DNA from: a bacterium
Lineage (GTDB): Bacteria; Arandabacterota; Arandabacteria; Arandabacterales; Arandabacteraceae
NCBI GenBank assembly: GCA_025774845.1
Contig: JALGZP010000018.1
Span: 1-37,364, forward strand
DNA: 37,364 nt
Reading direction: 5' to 3'
Translations under genes and position numbers: made by a program
Shown here: positions 17,904 to 25,254 of the stretch, piece after piece
How the letters are laid out: every line of letters starts with the position of its first letter
Position numbering within the stretch: the first letter of the stretch is position 1
The notes under the pieces: model-generated
Databases searched by the model: none
The model's input: the letters and a program-made list of their open reading frames with translations, nothing else
What the model was told of the DNA's origin: nothing

Positions 17904-17942
17904 AGCAGAATATGGCGACAAGTCATATTCTGCTTTTCTTTT
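17904..17942 (+). terminator. Rho-independent terminator after the second HU gene
   Basis: An 11-bp perfect stem, AGCAGAATATG (17904-17914) with CATATTCTGCT (17924-17934), encloses a 9-base loop and runs directly into TTTTCTTTT. It starts 20 bases after the HU stop. Confidence 0.9.
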
Positions 17943-17962
17943 AGGTAGGCCCGGGTACTAGG

Positions 17963-18370
17963 GTGGTACACACAAGCAACATAGAAGTCTCAACACGTAA
18001 GAACAAGCAGCTCGTAGACATTACCTCCAAGGTCGAACAGGTTGTCTCCGGTTCAGGCATCAAGGAGGGTATGGTACTTGTATTCGCCACACATACAACT
18101 ACGGGACTTCTCATAAACGAACGTGAGGGTGGTCTCCTGGATGATATGGAATCAGTACTGTGTGGTCTTGTGCCGTCTGCAGGCGCCTACCTTCACGACC
18201 GTGTCGACAACAACGCTGCAAGCCACATCCAGTCGGTCCTGCTCTCAGCTTCGCTGACGGTCCCCGTGGGAAGTGGAAAGCTCTCACTGGGAACCTGGCA
18301 GTCGATTCTTCTAGCTGAGCGGGACGGACCGAGACGGAGAACCCTGATCGTTAAGGTCATAGGTGATTGA
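17963..18370 (+). CDS. yjbQ: YjbQ/UPF0047-family protein
   Basis: The protein has 135 residues from a GTG start. Family marks are FATHTTTGLLINE (about 42-54), then HDRVDNNAASHIQSVLLSAS and a C-terminal GTWQSILLAERDGPR. The family forms small trimers with a conserved His/Asn/Asp pocket; E. coli YjbQ can replace thiamine phosphate synthase weakly, but the real role is unsettled. It starts a new unit after the terminator at 17904. Its TGA overlaps the possible TTG start of the glycosylase that follows, which suggests co-translation. Confidence 0.9.
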   Translation: MVHTSNIEVSTRKNKQLVDITSKVEQVVSGSGIKEGMVLVFATHTTTGLLINEREGGLLDDMESVLCGLVPSAGAYLHDRVDNNAASHIQSVLLSASLTVPVGSGKLSLGTWQSILLAERDGPRRRTLIVKVIGD

Positions 18371-18978
18371 TCTTGTCCGGCAAAGAGGCGAAACTCCTAA
18401 GTCTTTCTGAGTCCCTCGAGGGTTGCCAGAGGTGCGGTCTCTGGGAGGGTCGAACAAACATAGTCTTCGGATCGGGCTCCCCCGACGCGCGGATGGTCTT
18501 CGTGGGTGAAGCGCCGGGCTACCATGAGGATCTCCAGGCGGAACCGTTCGTCGGCTCCGCAGGCAAGTTCCTGGACGAGCTCTTGAAAGAAATACTGGGT
18601 GTACCCAGGGATGACGTCTATATCGCCAATGTTCTCAAGTGCAGACCTCCCGAGAACCGCGACCCGACAGCGCTTGAGGTGGACACGTGCAAGCCTTTCC
18701 TGATGCAGCAGCTTGAGATAATGGAACCCGACACCGTATGCACGCTCGGGAACTTCGCCACCAGAACGCTCACCGGCAGGCGCGAGGGAATAACGAAGCT
18801 TCGACGAAAACCGGTCAAGGTCGGGGCCCTGTATGTCTTCCCCATGTTTCATCCTGCCGCCGCATTGCACAGGGGCGATCTCTACGAGGAGGTCCGGCAG
18901 GACTTCAGGTCCCTGAAGGAGTTTCTTGACTCCCCCAGGCCGGTTGATGAGGAGTCGACTCAGAGGGAGCTCTTCTAA
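18367..18978 (+). CDS. Uracil-DNA glycosylase, family 4 (iron-sulfur type)
   Basis: The protein has 203 residues from a TTG that overlaps the upstream stop; a second TTG at 18373 is possible. It shows the iron-sulfur cysteines of family 4 glycosylases (Cys20, Cys23, Cys92, Cys108), motif A with GEAPGYHED (about 48-55), the FVGSAGKFLDELL helix and motif B with FHPAAAL (about 161-167). It removes uracil from DNA, starting base-excision repair of deaminated cytosine. Family 4 is common in thermophiles and many deep-branching bacteria. It follows yjbQ and is followed by prepilin peptidase after three bases. Confidence 0.93.
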   Translation: MILSGKEAKLLSLSESLEGCQRCGLWEGRTNIVFGSGSPDARMVFVGEAPGYHEDLQAEPFVGSAGKFLDELLKEILGVPRDDVYIANVLKCRPPENRDPTALEVDTCKPFLMQQLEIMEPDTVCTLGNFATRTLTGRREGITKLRRKPVKVGALYVFPMFHPAAALHRGDLYEEVRQDFRSLKEFLDSPRPVDEESTQRELF

Positions 18979-18981
18979 CCC

Positions 18982-19767
18982 ATGAGCAGCGGCGTTCAGA
19001 TTGTCTTCGTCCTCGTGTTCGGTTGCGTCGTAGGCAGTTTTCTCAATGTTGTCAGGTACAGACTCCCCAGGAAAGCCGGGATGGTTTCCGGGCGGTCGAT
19101 GTGCCCTGAATGCGGCCGGCGCATCGCGTGGTACGATAATGTGCCGATCCTGAGCTACCTGGCGCTTAGAGGTAGATGCAGGCGGTGTGGGTGGGGCATA
19201 CCGTGGATCTATCCGGTCATCGAGGCATCGACCGGGGCGAGCTTCGCACTGATATGGTATTCATTTCCCCCCGGACAGGCTGTCGCCTATATGGTGCTGG
19301 CGGCGCTCCTCACAGTATGTGCGGGGATTGACGCCGACCTCCGTATCATACCTGACAAACTCACGCTCCCCGGGATAGTGCTGGGTCTTGTGTTCTCGGT
19401 GACGCTTCTTAAGACGGGGCCCGTTGACAAAGCCCTGGTCAGGTCGCTGCTCGGCATCGTGGCCGGGGGTGGGACGCTTTTCGGGGTCGCGGTCTTATAC
19501 AAGCTTGTGAGACGGATCGAGGGTATGGGGGGTGGAGACGTGAAATTGATGGCGATGGTTGGCGCGTTTCTCGGCTACAAGCTCGCGCTGCTTACGATCT
19601 TCGTTGGTTCCGTGGCCGGAGGAATCATCGGACTCTTCCTGATTCACCGGTCATCCGAGGGCATGAAGACGAGCGTCCCTTTCGGTGTATTCCTTTCGCC
19701 TGCGGGAATCGTCTGCCTGCTGTGGGGAGATGCGCTGATCGGCGCATATCTGAATTTGATAAAATAA
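18982..19767 (+). CDS. Prepilin peptidase (A24 family, PilD-like)
   Basis: This 261-residue membrane protein has the N-terminal cysteine-zinc domain with both pairs (Cys41, Cys44, Cys66, Cys69; CPECGRRIAWYDNVPILSYL). The two catalytic aspartates are in IDADLRIIPD (Asp117 or Asp119) and GMGGGDVKLM (Asp186). The domain and motifs are those of the bifunctional enzyme that cleaves and N-methylates type IV prepilins or type II secretion pseudopilins. No pilin gene is nearby. A type II system could export the GH57 enzyme, but that is only a guess. Confidence 0.94.
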   Translation: MSSGVQIVFVLVFGCVVGSFLNVVRYRLPRKAGMVSGRSMCPECGRRIAWYDNVPILSYLALRGRCRRCGWGIPWIYPVIEASTGASFALIWYSFPPGQAVAYMVLAALLTVCAGIDADLRIIPDKLTLPGIVLGLVFSVTLLKTGPVDKALVRSLLGIVAGGGTLFGVAVLYKLVRRIEGMGGGDVKLMAMVGAFLGYKLALLTIFVGSVAGGIIGLFLIHRSSEGMKTSVPFGVFLSPAGIVCLLWGDALIGAYLNLIK

Positions 19768-19768
19768 A

Positions 19769-19879
19769 GGATTCCCTGAGGTAGGTTCTGGTCTGCGGTT
19801 TTCTTAGCCCTCGCCGATTACCCGGCTATCCGAAACCAATCCTGCCAGAGTTTTCGGTTTGCCCACCATCAGGGAATCC
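19769..19879. ncRNA. Candidate structured RNA element, strand uncertain
   Basis: GGATTCCCTGA (19769-19779) pairs perfectly with TCAGGGAATCC (19869-19879). After a one-base bulge the stem continues for six pairs (19780-19785 with 19862-19867), needing one G-U pair on the minus strand but an A-C mismatch on the plus strand. Inside are two smaller hairpins: 19805-19809 with 19824-19828, and CCGAAA (19830) with TTTCGG (19852). The overall shape is a long stem closing a multibranch core. No known family is recognised; an RNA role is inference. Confidence 0.4.
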
Positions 19880-19893
19880 ACCGTAAGGAGGAC

Positions 19894-19951
19894 CCTGTCT
19901 CAGGCCCGTCTTTCCGAAAATGCAACCGATGTGCCACCGCTGCGAGACAGG
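19894..19951. repeat. Inverted repeat, possible RNA hairpin
   Basis: CCTGTCTC (19894-19901) and GAGACAGG (19944-19951) are perfect 8-base complements. On the plus strand the interior can pair further (GGC with GCC, CGTC with GATG), leaving a 17-base tip. Confidence 0.45.
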
Positions 19952-20022
19952 CTATCACGCCGCAAGTCATTGAGTTAAAACAAGATAGTCTGAGGTTGCG
20001 GTTCTGTGCTGTTCGGCGGCCG

Positions 20023-20072
20023 CCCGGACCCATAGCAGAATGCACTGGCATCTTTGCATTCTGCAATCCGGG
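20023..20072. repeat. Long hairpin without T-run
   Basis: GCAGAATGCA (20035-20044) pairs with TGCATTCTGC (20055-20064), a perfect 10-bp stem. An outer stem CCCGGA (20023-20028) with TCCGGG (20067-20072) adds six pairs across an internal loop. No T-run follows on either strand, so it is not a simple terminator. Confidence 0.5.
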
Positions 20073-20147
20073 AGCCGGGAGCAAAGAAATGTGATTTCAC
20101 TTGATTTTCCCACTTGAAAACTGCAGTTTTATCCTTTAGAATCTCCT

Positions 20148-20166
20148 GCGTCCATATCTTGGACGC
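20148..20166. repeat. Small hairpin upstream of the groES promoter
   Basis: GCGTCC (20148-20153) and GGACGC (20161-20166) enclose seven bases; one more T-A pair extends it. A 14-base perfect palindrome (AAAACTGCAGTTTT, 20117-20130) lies just before. They could mark regulator sites, but nothing confirms it. Confidence 0.35.
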
Positions 20167-20230
20167 ACCGGGTACGGGAGTAGAGGCCCCAAGGTTGATT
20201 TGATCCAGGGTTCTCGTGTTACAAAGCTGG

Positions 20231-20258
20231 TTGACATTTGAAGTCTGTCGGATATAAT
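20231..20258 (+). promoter_or_regulatory. Consensus sigma-70 promoter of groES-groEL
   Basis: TTGACA (20231-20236), 16 bases, TATAAT (20253-20258): both hexamers perfect. Transcription would start near 20265, leaving a 108-base leader in which CAAGGA (20286) can pair with TCCTTG (20322). No CIRCE repeat is found, so HrcA control is not supported. Confidence 0.8.
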
Positions 20259-20372
20259 CACGCATTCATCCGATTACGCCAGATACAAGGAGTGAAAGGG
20301 GGGATCTTGTGAGGGATTGAGTCCTTGCTGTAGTCTGGTTGGGATGCAAACCCATGGGAAGGAGGTTAGAAC

Positions 20373-20675
20373 ATGCCGGCCAAGAAGACAGGTGTTAAGC
20401 CTCTCGGAGACAGAGTGCTTGTAAAGCGCCTCGACGAGGAGCATCAGACCAAAGGTGGAATTATCGTTCCGGATACTGCGAAGGAAAAGCCTCAACAGGG
20501 TAAGATCATTGAAGTCGGACCCGGCAGGATGACTGAAGACGGAAAGAGGATTCCGCCCGATGTCAAAAAGGGTAACAAGGTCTTATTCGGCAAGTACTCA
20601 GGGACGGAAATCAGTGTCGGGTCGGAGGAGTACCTGATACTGCGCGAAGAGGACATCCTCGCAATAGTTGGATAA
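20373..20675 (+). CDS. groES: Co-chaperonin GroES
   Basis: This 100-residue protein has the GroES pattern: [15 protein letters not shown], the mobile loop [18 protein letters not shown], then [17 protein letters not shown] and a C-terminal [14 protein letters not shown]. It forms the heptameric lid on GroEL. The ATG follows GGAAGGAGG. It carries a short extra N-terminal PAKKTG compared with the usual 95 to 97 residues. groEL follows 44 bases later in the usual order. Confidence 0.97.
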   Translation: MPAKKTGVKPLGDRVLVKRLDEEHQTKGGIIVPDTAKEKPQQGKIIEVGPGRMTEDGKRIPPDVKKGNKVLFGKYSGTEISVGSEEYLILREEDILAIVG

Positions 20676-20719
20676 ACCTTTAGTCAGGCGAACACTACTG
20701 AAAGGCGGAGGTGAGGTAC

Positions 20720-22363
20720 ATGGCTGCCAAGCAGCTTCGATTCGATGAAGAGGCCAGACGCGCTCTTGAGAGGGGCGTGGACAAACTGGCGGAAGCCGTC
20801 AGGGTCACTCTCGGTCCTAGAGGAAGGACCGTGGTGCTCGAGAAGAAGTGGGGCGCTCCCACGGTGACCAACGACGGTGTGACCATTGCCAAGGAGATCG
20901 ACCTTGAGGATCCCTATGAGAACATGGGCGCTCAGATGGTCAAGGAGGTTGCGACCAAGACCAGCGACATAGCCGGAGACGGAACGACCACCGCCACCAT
21001 ACTTGCCCAGACGATTCTCAGGGAGGGGCTTAAGAACGTTGTTGCGGGTGCGAACCCGGTAGAGCTCAGACGCGGCATAGACAAGGCTGTGGAGGTCGTG
21101 GTGGGCGAGATCAAGAAGATCTCGAAACCGGTTCGTAGTGCCAAGGAGATAGCGCAGGTCGGTGCGATCTCGGCTCATGGGGATGAGACCATCGGCACTC
21201 TTCTGGCGGACGCGATGGACAAAGTCGGAAGAGAGGGCGTTATCACGGTTGATGAAGCCAAGGGTATGGAGACAACTTTGGACGTGGTGGAAGGTATGCA
21301 GTTTGACAGGGGATACCTCTCACCCTACTTCATCACGGATCCCGAGGGAATGAGTGCGGAACTCGAAGACCCCTACATCCTGATTCACGAAAAGAAAATC
21401 AGTGTGATGAAGGACCTGCTCCCGCTTCTGGAGAAGATATCCCGGGCGGGCAGATCGCTTCTGATTCTTGCTGAGGACCTCGAAGGCGAAGCCCTCGCCA
21501 CACTGGTTGTAAACAAACTGCGTGGCGTCCTCAAGTGCGCTGCTGTTAAGGCTCCCGGTTACGGCGACAGACGTAAGGCAATGCTTGAGGACATCGCCGC
21601 TCTGACCGGTGGCAGCATGATCGCCGAAGAGGTCGGGATCAAGCTCGAGAACGTGGGACTTGATGATCTTGGCTCTTGCAAGCGGGTGATGATCGACAAG
21701 GAAAACACAACGATCGTCGGCGGCAAGGGCCTTAAGAAGGATATCGAGGGCAGGATAGCGCAGATCCGCAGAGCAATTGATGATACGAGTTCTGACTACG
21801 ACAAAGAGAAGCTTCAGGAAAGACTTGCGAAGCTTGCAGGCGGAGTCGCCGTTGTCCGAGTCGGTGCCGCCACGGAAGTCGAGATGAAGGCCCGTAAGGC
21901 GATGGTCGAGGATGCGCTCCATGCTACCAAGGCCGCCGTTGAAGAGGGCATCGTCCCTGGTGGCGGAGTGGCGCTGATAAGATCGCTTCCCGCTCTTGAG
22001 AAGCTCAAGCTTCCCGGCGACGAGGCAATCGGAGTCAGTATCGTCAAGCGCTCGCTTGAGGAGCCTGCCAGACAGATTGTCCGGAATGCCGGGCTTGAGG
22101 GCTCGATCATTGTCGAAGAGATCAAGAAGAGAGGCAAGACCGACAAGTATGCCGGCTATGATGCCTCGACTCTCGAATACGTCAATATGCTCAAGAAGGG
22201 CATCATTGATCCCATGAAGGTCACACGGACAGCTCTACAGAACGCGGCATCGATCGCGGCTCTGATGCTGACGACCGAGGCCCTGATCACTGAGATTCCT
22301 GAGAAGGAAAAGGCTCCGCCGATGCCACCCGGTGGGGGAGGCTACGGCGAGGGCATGTACTAG
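20720..22363 (+). CDS. groEL: Chaperonin GroEL
   Basis: The ATG at 20720 follows GGAGGTGAGG and gives 547 residues, the normal size; a GTG at 20711 is in frame but lies in the ribosome site. GroEL signatures include [40 protein letters not shown], the ATPase loop [12 protein letters not shown], and near the C-terminus [17 protein letters not shown]. The tail is a short Gly/Met stretch ([10 protein letters not shown]) rather than repeated GGM. It folds proteins in the cytoplasm together with GroES. Confidence 0.98.
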   Translation: MAAKQLRFDEEARRALERGVDKLAEAVRVTLGPRGRTVVLEKKWGAPTVTNDGVTIAKEIDLEDPYENMGAQMVKEVATKTSDIAGDGTTTATILAQTILREGLKNVVAGANPVELRRGIDKAVEVVVGEIKKISKPVRSAKEIAQVGAISAHGDETIGTLLADAMDKVGREGVITVDEAKGMETTLDVVEGMQFDRGYLSPYFITDPEGMSAELEDPYILIHEKKISVMKDLLPLLEKISRAGRSLLILAEDLEGEALATLVVNKLRGVLKCAAVKAPGYGDRRKAMLEDIAALTGGSMIAEEVGIKLENVGLDDLGSCKRVMIDKENTTIVGGKGLKKDIEGRIAQIRRAIDDTSSDYDKEKLQERLAKLAGGVAVVRVGAATEVEMKARKAMVEDALHATKAAVEEGIVPGGGVALIRSLPALEKLKLPGDEAIGVSIVKRSLEEPARQIVRNAGLEGSIIVEEIKKRGKTDKYAGYDASTLEYVNMLKKGIIDPMKVTRTALQNAASIAALMLTTEALITEIPEKEKAPPMPPGGGGYGEGMY

Positions 22364-22420
22364 GTCCCTTTCGCAGGGTCCGAGTTGGAGATGATGTGAA
22401 TCTCTGGCAAGACAGAATGC

Positions 22421-22485
22421 GCCGGGGGTGTTTAAGAGCCCCCGGCTAAGCAAGTTCGACTGCGGGAACGGGTGCCGGCCGTTCC
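22421..22485 (+). other. Two hairpins in the groEL-speD gap
   Basis: GCCGGGGG (22421-22428) pairs with CCCCCGGC (22439-22446), and GGAACGG (22465-22471) with CCGTTCC (22479-22485). Neither has a following T-run. They lie in the speD leader, so they could be a Rho-type end for groEL or a leader control element for speD. No SAM riboswitch signature is recognised. Confidence 0.4.
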
Positions 22486-22512
22486 TCGTAACCTTAAGGG
22501 GGTGGTCCGGAG

Positions 22513-22959
22513 ATGGGCGAAACATTCGGTCTGCACCTTATGCTGGATGGCTATGGATGCGATCCGGTAAGGCTCGGGAGCGAGAATTTCGTCCGGGAGT
22601 TCCTGGACGAGTTTCCGGAGAACATCGGGATGACGAAACTGATGAGTCCTCACGTTTCCAGGTATGGCGGGACAGAAGAGAACGGTCTGGGCCTCTCCGG
22701 ATTCGTCCTCATCGCCGAAAGTCATGTGAGCATCCATACCTTTCCCGATGAATGTTGTGTGTCGATTGACGTTTTCTCCTGCAAGAGTTTTGACACCGCT
22801 GCTGCAGAGCGTGAGATCGTCGAGAAGTTCTGCATCAGGAGAATAGAACGAAACATCCTCGACAGAGGCGTCGAGTACCCTAAAAACGCGGATGTGGCGA
22901 AGCGCCTTGTTGACTCGGAGCGGGAACAGTGTCAGATTAGAGTTGCAGGTGCGGCGTAA
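22513..22959 (+). CDS. speD: S-adenosylmethionine decarboxylase proenzyme
   Basis: The protein has 148 residues. The self-cleavage and pyruvoyl site is intact: Glu69-Ser70 in AESHVSIHTFPDECC, with His75 and Cys82 in the catalytic positions. This is the short bacterial SpeD class. It makes decarboxylated AdoMet, the aminopropyl donor for spermidine. The C-terminal tail after residue 112 (ERNILDRGVEYPK...) is longer than in the smallest SpeD. The ATG follows GGTCCGGAG. No spermidine synthase is in the window. It opens the collinear run to 32721. Confidence 0.95.
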   Translation: MGETFGLHLMLDGYGCDPVRLGSENFVREFLDEFPENIGMTKLMSPHVSRYGGTEENGLGLSGFVLIAESHVSIHTFPDECCVSIDVFSCKSFDTAAAEREIVEKFCIRRIERNILDRGVEYPKNADVAKRLVDSEREQCQIRVAGAA

Positions 22960-22980
22960 CGAGGTAAGACTGGATACGCT

Positions 22981-23316
22981 ATGGCCAAGAAAAGAACCAA
23001 AAAGAAGAAGCCGGCTGAAGAGGTCGAACCGCAGATACCGACCGCCGACATAGACCCCGATATGGCAGTCGAAGATCAGGTTCCACTGAATGAACTGCCA
23101 ACCTTTTTCCCCAACGCCTACGAGGTGGTCGTTGCGGCTGCCCGAAGAGCCCGCCAGCTCAATCTGGGTCTCAAGCCCCTTGTCAAGACCGGTATGTACC
23201 GGCCGGTTGACGTAGCACTTGCCGAGCTCGTGGCAGGCAAGATCGAGTACGAGGCGGAAGAAGACGAGCCAAAGCGGGTAAAGGCAACCAAGAAGCGTAA
23301 GTCCCGGTCCAAGTAG
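22981..23316 (+). CDS. rpoZ: RNA polymerase omega subunit
   Basis: The protein has 111 residues. The core matches RpoZ (NAYEVVVAAARRARQLN, then PVDVALAELVAGKIEYE). Both ends are strongly basic: MAKKRTKKKKP at the start and KRVKATKKRKSRSK at the end, and they are not part of the fold. Omega helps fold the beta' subunit and assemble the polymerase. It follows speD by 21 bases. The lysine-rich ends resemble the much larger tail on Lon in the same run. Confidence 0.88.
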   Translation: MAKKRTKKKKPAEEVEPQIPTADIDPDMAVEDQVPLNELPTFFPNAYEVVVAAARRARQLNLGLKPLVKTGMYRPVDVALAELVAGKIEYEAEEDEPKRVKATKKRKSRSK

Positions 23317-23361
23317 TCCCGGCTACACACTTACCGCCTGATTTGAAAAGCGGAGCAACCA

Positions 23362-23787
23362 GTGAGCTCTGACTCCTTTTACAAGACCATTGAACACACC
23401 GCCGACATTGGTATAGAGGTCGAAGCCCCGGACGGGGAAGGTGTCTTTACCCGGTGTGGCCTTGCGATGTTCGACATGATGTTCGGGATCGAGTCCATCG
23501 GGCGAAATCAGACAAGACGAATCAGCGTCTCGGGCGAGAACCTGAACGAACTTCTGGTTGCCTGGCTTAATGAGCTTCTTTATGTTTACTCGGTGGAAGG
23601 CACTATGTTTTCGGACTTCTCGGATATGGTCCTTGGTGCCACATCCCTCTCGGCCGTTGGGTTGGGTGAGACCTTTGATCAGCGAAAGCATAGTGGCCAC
23701 CTTGAGATCAAGGCGGCAACGTATCACGGCCTGTCGGTCGGACAAGCGGACGGGAAATGGCGGGCCAGGGTGATTTTCGACATCTGA
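23362..23787 (+). CDS. Archease, RtcB activation factor
   Basis: From a GTG start the protein has 141 residues with the archease pattern: YKTIEHTADIGIEVEA at the start, NLNELLVAWLNELLYVY in the middle, and EIKAATYHGLSVGQ then IFDI at the end. The metal-binding Asp15 (ADIG) and terminal acidic residue are present. Archease helps guanylate RtcB and broadens its nucleotide use. The gene lies 11 bases before rtcB, a classic pair. Confidence 0.95.
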   Translation: MSSDSFYKTIEHTADIGIEVEAPDGEGVFTRCGLAMFDMMFGIESIGRNQTRRISVSGENLNELLVAWLNELLYVYSVEGTMFSDFSDMVLGATSLSAVGLGETFDQRKHSGHLEIKAATYHGLSVGQADGKWRARVIFDI

Positions 23788-23798
23788 CGGTGCTGGCT

Positions 23799-25244
23799 AT
23801 GACGGATCACTTGGGACTTGAAAAGATCGACGACTACAGGTGGCGTATCCCCAGGACGGGCTCCATGCGGGTCCCCGGGATAATCTACTCCGACGAACAT
23901 CTTCTCAAAGACATCCGGATGGATCAAAGTCCGAAGCAGGTCGCGAATGTGGCCCACCTTCCCGGGATTATCGATTACTCCCTGGCAATGCCTGATATGC
24001 ACTGGGGATACGGTTTTCCGATAGGCGGGGTAGCCGCCACCGATCTTAAGACAGGTGTCATCTCCCCCGGTGGCGTCGGCTACGACATAAACTGCGGTTG
24101 CAGGCTCTTGAGAACGGATCTCAGCCTCGGGGAAGTCGAACCCAGACTGAGGGAACTTGCCGGGAATCTGTTCAACAACATTCCTTGTGGTGTCGGATCG
24201 ACCGGTACAATAAAGCTCTCAGCTAAAGAGGAGCGGCGGGTCCTCGTCGATGGAGCCGGCTGGGCGGTAAAGAACGGCTATGGTGACGCAGAGGATCTGG
24301 AGTGCACTGAGGAAGGCGGCGCAATGGCGGGAGCAGATCCTGCCGCAGTCAGTGAGCGTGCGATCTTAAGGGGCAGACCTCAACTCGGAACGCTCGGTTC
24401 GGGAAACCACTTCCTTGAAGTCGATGTCGTAGAGGAACTCTATGACGAGCGTGCTGCCGCCGCTTTCGGACTTGCCGGCGGCATGATCGCCGTCCTCATT
24501 CACTCAGGTTCGAGAGGTTTCGGCTATCAGGTCTGCGACGATTACCTGCGGGAGATGGGCAAGGCGGTCAGGAAGTACAACATAAGTCTGCCGGACAGAC
24601 AGCTCGCGAGTGCCCCGTTGACCTCCCCGGAGGGAGAGGCCTATTTTGCGGCGATGGCGTGCGCGGCGAACTACGCATGGGCCAACCGCCAGTGCCTGAT
24701 GCACTGGACACGTGAAACCTTTGAGAAGACCCTGGGGGCCTCCCCAAACAGTCTGAACTTGAAACTTGTGTATGATGTGTGTCACAATATTGCAAAGAAG
24801 GAAACGCACACTGTCCATGGCGAGCCCAGGGAAGTATGTGTGCACAGGAAGGGAGCAACCAGGGCATTTCCCGCCGGTCATCGGGATCTGCCCGACTGCT
24901 ACAGTTCGGTCGGGCAGCCGGTACTCATACCCGGTGATATGGGGACCTGCTCCTACGTGCTCGTCGGGGCGGAGCTGGCGATGGAACAGACTTTCGGAAG
25001 CACCTGCCACGGTGCGGGCAGGGTGAGAAGCCGCAGCCAGTCGAAGAGGATGACGGACAGTGCGCAACTTCTTAAGGATCTTAAGCGTAAGGGCATCATC
25101 GTCATGGCCCGCGGAAAGCGGACGATCGCGGAAGAGGCGCCCGATGCCTACAAGGATGTTGACAGGGTAGTCGATGTGGTTCACAGAGCAGGATTATCGA
25201 AGAAGGTCGCGAAACTCCGGCCTTTGTGCGTGATCAAAGGATAG
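23799..25244 (+). CDS. rtcB: RNA-splicing ligase RtcB
   Basis: The ATG at 23799 starts after the archease stop and gives 481 residues; an upstream in-frame ATG at 23757 lies inside archease. Active-site parts are present: PGGVGYDINCGCR with the metal Cys99, GSGNHFLEV, HSGSRGFG, and CHGAGR with His404, which would be the GMP-linked nucleophile by alignment with archaeal RtcB. RtcB joins 2',3'-cyclic phosphate or 3'-phosphate ends to 5'-OH RNA. In bacteria it serves RNA repair and stress recovery, since tRNA introns are rare. It is placed between rpoZ-archease and lon. Confidence 0.96.
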   Translation: MTDHLGLEKIDDYRWRIPRTGSMRVPGIIYSDEHLLKDIRMDQSPKQVANVAHLPGIIDYSLAMPDMHWGYGFPIGGVAATDLKTGVISPGGVGYDINCGCRLLRTDLSLGEVEPRLRELAGNLFNNIPCGVGSTGTIKLSAKEERRVLVDGAGWAVKNGYGDAEDLECTEEGGAMAGADPAAVSERAILRGRPQLGTLGSGNHFLEVDVVEELYDERAAAAFGLAGGMIAVLIHSGSRGFGYQVCDDYLREMGKAVRKYNISLPDRQLASAPLTSPEGEAYFAAMACAANYAWANRQCLMHWTRETFEKTLGASPNSLNLKLVYDVCHNIAKKETHTVHGEPREVCVHRKGATRAFPAGHRDLPDCYSSVGQPVLIPGDMGTCSYVLVGAELAMEQTFGSTCHGAGRVRSRSQSKRMTDSAQLLKDLKRKGIIVMARGKRTIAEEAPDAYKDVDRVVDVVHRAGLSKKVAKLRPLCVIKG

Positions 25245-25254
25245 GAGAGAAAGA

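Larger units (their letters stand above)
19768..20372. other. 605-base gene-free region with strong inverted repeats
   Basis: No protein gene is convincing on either strand. A good ribosome site (AAGGAGG at 19886) has no nearby start, and a 17-codon frame at 19920 (MQPMCHRC...) looks incidental. The region holds the inverted repeats at 19769-19879, 19894-19951, 20023-20072, 20117-20130 and 20148-20166, then the groES promoter at 20231 and a 108-base leader. I recognise no known riboswitch, 6S, tmRNA, RNase P or SRP RNA signature, and no CIRCE operator. Confidence 0.6.

Noticed and set aside
19769..19879. Possible c-di-GMP riboswitch on the minus strand (GGGCAAACC and GGATAGCCGGGTAATCGG recall GEMM-I)
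   Set aside because: The conserved GEMM core (ACGCAAAGC segment and its spacing) is missing, and no minus-strand gene lies downstream.
19920..19973. 17-codon frame with CHRC motif after an AAGGAGG site
   Set aside because: The ribosome site is 27 bases from the ATG, the frame is too short and it lies inside an inverted repeat.
20259..20372. Search for a CIRCE heat-shock operator before groES
   Set aside because: No TTAGCACTC-type inverted repeat is present; only a weak CAAGGA/TCCTTG pair is seen.
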